Assembly: GCA_050734915.1 (NCBI GenBank)
Contig: JBOHUX010000086.1
Location: forward strand, 1 to 9,560
Reading direction: 5' to 3'
DNA from: JBOHUX01 sp050734915
GTDB taxonomy: Bacteria; Chloroflexota; Dormibacteria; Dormibacterales; Dormibacteraceae
Length of the DNA stretch: 9,560 nucleotides
Numbering within the stretch: position 1 is the stretch's first letter; the number at the start of each line of letters is the position of its first letter. The notes beneath the pieces are model-generated. The model did no database searches. It was not told the origin of the DNA and worked only from the letters and a program-made list of their open reading frames with translations. Below are positions 5,866 through 9,560 of the stretch, piece after piece. The position numbers and the translations under genes were made by a program.

Positions 5866-7355
5866 GCGAGGTCCACGTAGGGGAGCAGGCCGTGGAGGCC
5901 GCCCTCGCGGCCGAACCCCGACTCCTTGTAGCCGCCGAAGGGCGAGGCGGGGTCGAAGCGGTTGAAGGTGTTCGCCCAGACGACGCCCGCGCGCATCCGC
6001 TCCGTCATCCAGAGGATCAGCGAACCCTTGTCGGTCCAGATCCCGGCGGAGAGGCCGTAGGGGGTGTTGTTGGCCTTCTCCACCGCCTCCTCGGGAGTCC
6101 GGAAGGTCAGCACCGAGAGGACGGGGCCGAAGATCTCCTCGCGGGCGATGCGGTGGGACTGGGCGACGTTGGTGAAGATCGTGGGCGGGAACCAGTATCC
6201 GCGCTCCGGCAGCCGGCACTGGGGCTGATAGATCTCGGCCCCCTCCTCGAGCCCGGACTGGACCAGGGCCCTGATCTTCTCCAACTGGGCGGCGGAGTTG
6301 ATGGCGCCCACGTCGGTGTTCTTGTCCAGCGGGTCGCCGACGCGGAGCGTGCCCAGCCGGGCCTTGAGCTTCTCGACCAGCGGCTCGAAGACCGACTCCT
6401 GGACGAGCAGGCGGCTGCCCGCGCAGCACACGTGGCCCTGGTTGAAGTAGATGCCGTTGACGACGCCCTCGACGGCCTGGTCGAGCGGCGCGTCCTCGAA
6501 GACGATGTTGGCCGCCTTGCCGCCCAGCTCCAGGGTCAGGTGCTTGCCGCTCCCGGCGATCGACCTCTGGATCAGCTTCCCGACCTCCGTCGAGCCCGTG
6601 AACGCCACCTTGCGCACCCCCGGATGAGCGACCAGGAGGGCGCCGGTGCCGCCCCCCCCGGTGACGATGTTGACCACCCCGTCGGGAAGCTCCGCCTGGC
6701 GGCAGATGTCGGCGAAGATCATGGCCGTCAGCGGCGTCGTCTCGGCCGGTTTCAGCACGGCCGTGTTCCCGGTCGCCAGCGCGGGCGCGATCTTCCAGGC
6801 CAGCATGAGGAGCGGGAAGTTCCAGGGGATGACCTGGCCCGCCACCCCCCGCGGGCGCGGCCGCCTGTTCGGGAACGCCCACTCGAGCTTGTCCGCCCAT
6901 CCCGCGTAGTAGAAGAAATGTGACGCCGCCAGCGGCACGTCCACATCGCGGGACTCCTTGATCGGCTTGCCGCCGTCCATGGTCTCCGCCACCGCCAGCT
7001 CGCGGGCGCGCTCCTGGATGATCCGCGAGATCCGGAACAGGTGGCGGGCGCGCCGGGCGGGGGGGAGGCGGGCCCAGCCGGGCTGCGCCTTCGCCGCCGC
7101 CGTGACGGCCCGGCCGACGTCCACCTCGTCCGCCTCGGCGACCTCGGTCAGGGTCTCCTCGGTGGCGGGGTTCACCGACGGGAACCAACTCCTCGAATGG
7201 GGGGCGACGAGGCGCCCGCCGATGAAGAGCTGGTGGCGCGGCGCGATGGCGAGATGGTCGGTCGCCTCGGGAGCCGGGGCGTATTCGAAGCCGGGCGTGG
7301 CGAGGGTGCCTCCGCCGGCGGCTTCCAGCTTCCCGCCCGAGCGCTCCTCAGTCAA
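5862..7355 (-). CDS. NAD(P)-dependent aldehyde dehydrogenase, full length
   Basis: The 497-residue protein is a complete ALDH-superfamily enzyme that oxidises an aldehyde to the acid. Between deoC and nucleoside genes the natural substrate is acetaldehyde released by DeoC (inference). Visible motifs are VNPATEE (61-67), YYAGWADKLEW (149-159), VIPWNFP (175-181) with oxyanion Asn179, VLKPAETTPL (200-209) with cofactor-binding Lys202, FTGSTEVG (252-259), LELGGK (275-280) with general-base Glu276, FNQGHVCCAGSR (304-315) with catalytic Cys310, EEIFGPVL, and the C-terminal PFGGYKESGFGREGG. The usual Gln of GQxC is His308, a common variant. The first 40 residues are a low-complexity extension before HQLFIGG. 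The start is taken as TTG at 7353-7355, which overlaps the deoC stop by 8 bp; no ATG lies nearby and no ribosome-binding site is seen, so coupling to deoC is likely. The exact start is uncertain. The gene overlaps the short ALDH by 4 bp. Confidence 0.93.
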   Translation of the reverse strand: MTEERSGGKLEAAGGGTLATPGFEYAPAPEATDHLAIAPRHQLFIGGRLVAPHSRSWFPSVNPATEETLTEVAEADEVDVGRAVTAAAKAQPGWARLPPARRARHLFRISRIIQERARELAVAETMDGGKPIKESRDVDVPLAASHFFYYAGWADKLEWAFPNRRPRPRGVAGQVIPWNFPLLMLAWKIAPALATGNTAVLKPAETTPLTAMIFADICRQAELPDGVVNIVTGGGGTGALLVAHPGVRKVAFTGSTEVGKLIQRSIAGSGKHLTLELGGKAANIVFEDAPLDQAVEGVVNGIYFNQGHVCCAGSRLLVQESVFEPLVEKLKARLGTLRVGDPLDKNTDVGAINSAAQLEKIRALVQSGLEEGAEIYQPQCRLPERGYWFPPTIFTNVAQSHRIAREEIFGPVLSVLTFRTPEEAVEKANNTPYGLSAGIWTDKGSLILWMTERMRAGVVWANTFNRFDPASPFGGYKESGFGREGGLHGLLPYVDLA

Positions 7356-8289
7356 TCGTGAAGTGGTCCGGTGACTGGTAGGCGCCCTCGCGCTCCTTGA
7401 CGATCTGCATGAGGACGTCGTTGAGGAGGCTGGAGGCGCCGATCCGGAACCGGTCGGGCGTCATCCAGGCGGGGCCCAGCGTCTCGTGGAGGAGGACCAG
7501 GTAGGCGATCGCCTGCTTGGAGGTCCTGATCCCGCCCGCCGGCTTGAAGCCGACCGCCCGCCCGGTCTCCCGGTGATAGTCGCGGATCGCCTCCATCATG
7601 ACCAGGCTGACCGGCAGCGTCGCCGCCGGCTGGATCTTGCCGGTTGAGGTCTTGATGAAGTCGGCGCCCGCCGCCATCGCGAGCACGCTCGCCCGGCGCA
7701 CGGCGTCGTACGTGCCCAACTCGCCGGTCTCCAGGATCACCTTGAGGCGCGCGCGGCCGCAGGCTGCCTTGACGGCGACGATCTCGTCGAAGACGCGCTG
7801 GTAGCCGCCACTCAGGAAGGCGCCGCGGTCGATGACCATGTCCACCTCGTCGGCCCCGGCGGCGACCGCCCCCTCGACCTCCGCGATCTTGACGGAGGTG
7901 AACGTCTGCCCGGACGGGAACGCCGTCGCCACGGAGGCGATCCTCACCGGGCGGCCGGCAGCGGCCGCTCCGCGCAGGTGGGCGAGGGCGTCGGGGATCA
8001 GCAGCGGGTAGATGCAGACCGCCGCCACGGGGGGGATGGAGGCGTCGCCCGGCCGGGGTCGCATCGCCTTCGAGCAGAGGCCGGCGATCTTGCCGGGCGT
8101 GTCGGCGCCCTCCAGAGTGGTGAGGTCCATGCAGCGGATCGCCAGGTCGAGCGCGAAGAGCTTGGAGGCCTTCTTGATCGAGCGCCTGGCGAGCGCCGCC
8201 GCCCGCTCCTCGGCGCCGACCCGGTCGACGCTGCGAACGCCCTGCATGAGAGAGCCCAGGTGCGAGAGCGAGAGCGCGGTGGCCGGCAC
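7348..8289 (-). CDS. deoC: Deoxyribose-phosphate aldolase
   Basis: The 313-residue class I aldolase cleaves 2-deoxyribose-5-phosphate to glyceraldehyde-3-phosphate and acetaldehyde, feeding the sugar of deoxynucleosides into glycolysis. It follows the long DeoC type of actinomycetes: DLTTLEGADTPGK (55-67), VAAVCIYP (88-95), ATAFPSG (121-127), GADEVDMVIDRGAFLSG (145-161) with Asp150, KVILETGEL, DFIKTSTGK (210-218) with the Schiff-base Lys213, GFKPAGGIR (247-255) with the activating Lys249, and RIGASSLLND (282-291). All catalytic residues are present. The start is uncertain: GTG at 8289 is preferred because a CATAAT box lies 9 nt upstream and family members carry about 20 residues before GVRSVDRVGAEERAA. 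GTG 8295 (two residues longer) and ATG 8247 (14 residues shorter) are alternatives. It is first in the minus-strand operon and divergent from the lipoprotein gene. Confidence 0.94.
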   Translation of the reverse strand: MPATALSLSHLGSLMQGVRSVDRVGAEERAAALARRSIKKASKLFALDLAIRCMDLTTLEGADTPGKIAGLCSKAMRPRPGDASIPPVAAVCIYPLLIPDALAHLRGAAAAGRPVRIASVATAFPSGQTFTSVKIAEVEGAVAAGADEVDMVIDRGAFLSGGYQRVFDEIVAVKAACGRARLKVILETGELGTYDAVRRASVLAMAAGADFIKTSTGKIQPAATLPVSLVMMEAIRDYHRETGRAVGFKPAGGIRTSKQAIAYLVLLHETLGPAWMTPDRFRIGASSLLNDVLMQIVKEREGAYQSPDHFTID

Positions 8290-8298
8290 TTTCACCCG

Positions 8299-8304
8299 AT
8301 TATG
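8299..8304 (-). promoter_or_regulatory. Candidate -10 box (CATAAT) of the deoC operon
   Basis: Read on the minus strand, CATAAT matches the -10 consensus at five of six positions and is one of very few AT-rich hexamers here. It ends 9 nt before the GTG at 8289, so the transcript would start within a few bases of that codon, again suggesting leaderless or near-leaderless initiation. No -35 match is found. It adjoins the inverted repeats at 8304-8339, so a regulator bound there would cover the promoter. Confidence 0.45.
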
Positions 8305-8339
8305 AGCGCGGGCGCTCTCCCGCGGGAGTGTGTTCCCGC
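8304..8339. promoter_or_regulatory. Cluster of three inverted repeats, candidate operator between deoC and the lipoprotein gene
   Basis: Three perfect inverted repeats adjoin or overlap: GAGCGC-2 nt-GCGCTC (8304-8317), the 12-bp palindrome CTCCCGCGGGAG (8317-8328), and GCGGGA-6 nt-TCCCGC (8322-8339). The last two share a half-site, giving the alternating order TCCCG, CGGGA, TCCCG. They lie just upstream of the deoC -10-like box and some 25-60 bp upstream of the one for the lipoprotein gene, a place where one regulator could act on both. In RNA the same repeats could form alternative hairpins, but the predicted bmpA transcript starts downstream of them. No regulator gene is in the window. Confidence 0.4.
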
Positions 8340-8364
8340 ACCGCCCGGCGCGCGGTCCAGGTGC

Positions 8365-8370
8365 TACGAT
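8365..8370 (+). promoter_or_regulatory. Candidate -10 box (TACGAT) of the lipoprotein gene
   Basis: TACGAT fits the TAnnnT -10 pattern at five of six consensus positions. A start about 7 nt downstream would give a leader of roughly 63 nt before the ATG at 8441, which has an AGAGGA ribosome-binding site at 8427-8432. No -35 match is seen at 16-18 nt. This promoter would be divergent from the deoC promoter. Confidence 0.35.
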
Positions 8371-8440
8371 TCCACGCACTTCGCGGCCCTCCCGGGCGCT
8401 TGGCGCCTTCCGGAGGCCGTCTGACGAGAGGAATGAGGGC

Positions 8441-9529
8441 ATGACATTGTTGAGGCCGAGACGGTGGTCCCTGGCGCTGGCACTGACGGGGGCGCTCCTG
8501 CTCGCCGCCTGCGGATCCACCGGCACCTCTCCGGGTCCGGCCGCGAGCAAGAACTCCAAGTTCCTCGGCTGCCTGGTCACCGACACCGGAGGCATCGACG
8601 ACCGCTCCTTCAACGCCAGCGCCTGGCAGGGCATGAAGAACGCCCACAAGGACCTGGGCGTGACGATCAAGTACCTGTCCTCGACCTCGCAGAACGACTA
8701 CGCGCCCAACATCAACGCGTTCGAGTCCCAGAAGTGCAACCTCATCGTCACCGTCGGCTTCCTGATGGGCGACATCACCAAGGCCAAGGCGCAGGCCGCG
8801 CCCACCCAGAAGTTCGCCATCGTCGACTACACCTACAACCCGCCCATCTCCAACGTCCTGGCGCTCATCTACCGCACCGACCAGGACGCCTTCCTGGGCG
8901 GCTACCTGGCGGCCGGCTACAGCAAGAAGGGCGCCGTCGGCACCTTCGGCGGCATCCAGATCCCGACCGTGACCATCTACATGGACGGCTTCGCGGCGGG
9001 CGTCTACTACTACAACCAGAAGCACGGCACCCACGTCAAGGTGCTGGGCTGGAACCCGTTCACTCAGAAGGGCTCGTTCTCGGGTGACTTCACCAGCCAG
9101 GACAAGGGCCGGGCGATCGCCACCACCCTCATGCAGCAGGGCGCGGATGTCATCTTCCCGGTCGCCGGCAACGTAGGCCTGGGGGCGGCGGTCGCCGTCC
9201 AGGCCTCGGGCGGCAAGGCGGTCATGGAATGGGTGGACACCGACGGCTGCGTCAGCGCCCCGCAGTACTGCAGCCTCTTTTTGACCTCGGTCACCAAGGG
9301 CATCGCGACCTCCGTCGAGGCGGCGGTCAGGTCCGCGGTCAACAGCACGTTCCAGGGCGGCAACTACGTCGGCACGCTGTCCAACGGCGGGGTGGCCCTC
9401 TCCCCCTACCACGACTTCGCGAGCAAGATCCCGAGTTCTCTCCAGAGCGAGATCAGCGCCGCCAAGCAGGGCATCATCGCCGGCTCCATCAGCGTCGATC
9501 CCAAGAAGTACCCGCAGCCGGCCGGGTAG
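8441..9529 (+). CDS. BMP-family substrate-binding lipoprotein, probable nucleoside ABC importer component
   Basis: The 362-residue protein is a lipid-anchored, cell-surface binding protein of the Bmp/PnrA family, whose characterised members bind purine or other nucleosides for ABC import. Residues 1-23 are a lipoprotein signal (basic MTLLRPRRW, hydrophobic core) ending in the lipobox LAAC with the lipidated Cys24. A short Gly/Ser/Pro linker leads to the binding domain. It contains CLVTDTGGIDDRSFNASAW (44-62), the family's ligand-loop motif around DDxSFN, then LIVTVGFLMGD, an AFLGGYLAAGYSKKGAVGTFGG segment typical of the family, and VIFPVAGNVGLGAAVA near residue 240. The start is ATG 8441, with AGAGGA 8 nt before it; upstream in-frame extension to 8330 would put non-hydrophobic sequence before the signal peptide. 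Divergence from deoC and company with nucleoside enzymes support nucleoside uptake. ATPase and permease genes are expected past the window edge. Confidence 0.92.
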   Translation: MTLLRPRRWSLALALTGALLLAACGSTGTSPGPAASKNSKFLGCLVTDTGGIDDRSFNASAWQGMKNAHKDLGVTIKYLSSTSQNDYAPNINAFESQKCNLIVTVGFLMGDITKAKAQAAPTQKFAIVDYTYNPPISNVLALIYRTDQDAFLGGYLAAGYSKKGAVGTFGGIQIPTVTIYMDGFAAGVYYYNQKHGTHVKVLGWNPFTQKGSFSGDFTSQDKGRAIATTLMQQGADVIFPVAGNVGLGAAVAVQASGGKAVMEWVDTDGCVSAPQYCSLFLTSVTKGIATSVEAAVRSAVNSTFQGGNYVGTLSNGGVALSPYHDFASKIPSSLQSEISAAKQGIIAGSISVDPKKYPQPAG

Positions 9530-9560
9530 GCGGGAGACGGGGAATCTCGCCGGGCGCGGA

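Noticed and set aside
5892..6923. Plus-strand frame of 343 residues opposite the full-length ALDH
   Set aside because: Shadow of a gene with all ALDH motifs intact on the minus strand.
5053..7188. Single 711-residue minus-strand frame joining the short ALDH with upstream sequence
   Set aside because: Only the part from ATG 5865 resembles ALDH; the rest is an out-of-frame shadow of the full-length ALDH gene.
8300..9412. Minus-strand frame of 370 residues opposite the lipoprotein gene
   Set aside because: Val/Gly/Asp/Arg-rich antisense shadow; the plus strand has a lipobox and BMP-family motifs.
9527..9556. Possible hairpin (GAGA/TCTC with flanking GGC/GCC) just after the lipoprotein stop codon
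   Set aside because: The stem is short and interrupted by a bulge, has no T-run, and the window ends there, so neither a terminator nor an attenuator can be supported.

Overview
The window is very GC-rich, with strong G/C preference at third codon positions that leaves long spurious open frames on both strands. It is bacterial chromosomal DNA. The gene content is a nucleoside-salvage cluster with a BMP-family lipoprotein, the long actinobacterial type of DeoC, an MpaB/DUF2236 oxygenase and FtsH. This points to an actinomycete or a related high-GC Terrabacteria lineage (Chloroflexota- or Dormibacterota-like). That placement is inference; there is no rRNA or other marker to confirm it. I see no mobile element, tRNA, rRNA, CRISPR array or phage gene.

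Layout. Positions 2-430 (+) encode the C-terminal end of the membrane protease FtsH. Positions 345-1286 (-) encode a DUF2236/MpaB-type oxygenase that converges on ftsH and overlaps its end antisense. Positions 1436-2740 (+) encode a membrane-anchored diguanylate cyclase with a His-rich, repeat-bearing, probably extracytoplasmic region. Positions 2787-4076 (+) encode a pyrimidine-nucleoside phosphorylase. On the minus strand, reading from 8289 down to 4088, lies a tight operon: deoC, a full-length aldehyde dehydrogenase, a short aldehyde-dehydrogenase-like protein without the catalytic cysteine, and an adenosine-deaminase-like protein. Divergent from deoC, 8441-9529 (+) encodes a BMP-family nucleoside-binding lipoprotein that probably heads an ABC transporter operon continuing past the window edge.

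How the genes work together (inference from families and layout). The BMP lipoprotein captures nucleosides for import. The adenosine deaminase converts (deoxy)adenosine to (deoxy)inosine. The phosphorylase splits pyrimidine nucleosides into base and (deoxy)ribose-1-phosphate. After isomerisation by a phosphopentomutase not present here, DeoC cleaves deoxyribose-5-phosphate to glyceraldehyde-3-phosphate and acetaldehyde, and the adjacent aldehyde dehydrogenase can oxidise the acetaldehyde. The 151-bp deoC/bmpA divergent region holds three adjoining or overlapping inverted repeats next to a -10-like element and is the natural place for control of the regulon.

The points most worth a second look are the translationally coupled pair of a full ALDH and a degenerate ALDH, the Asp-to-Cys change in the adenosine deaminase active site, the His-rich tandem-repeat sensor region of the diguanylate cyclase, and -10-like boxes set 7-9 nt before start codons, which suggest leaderless mRNAs. 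No gap without a gene exceeds 300 bp; the largest are 1287-1435 and 8290-8440.
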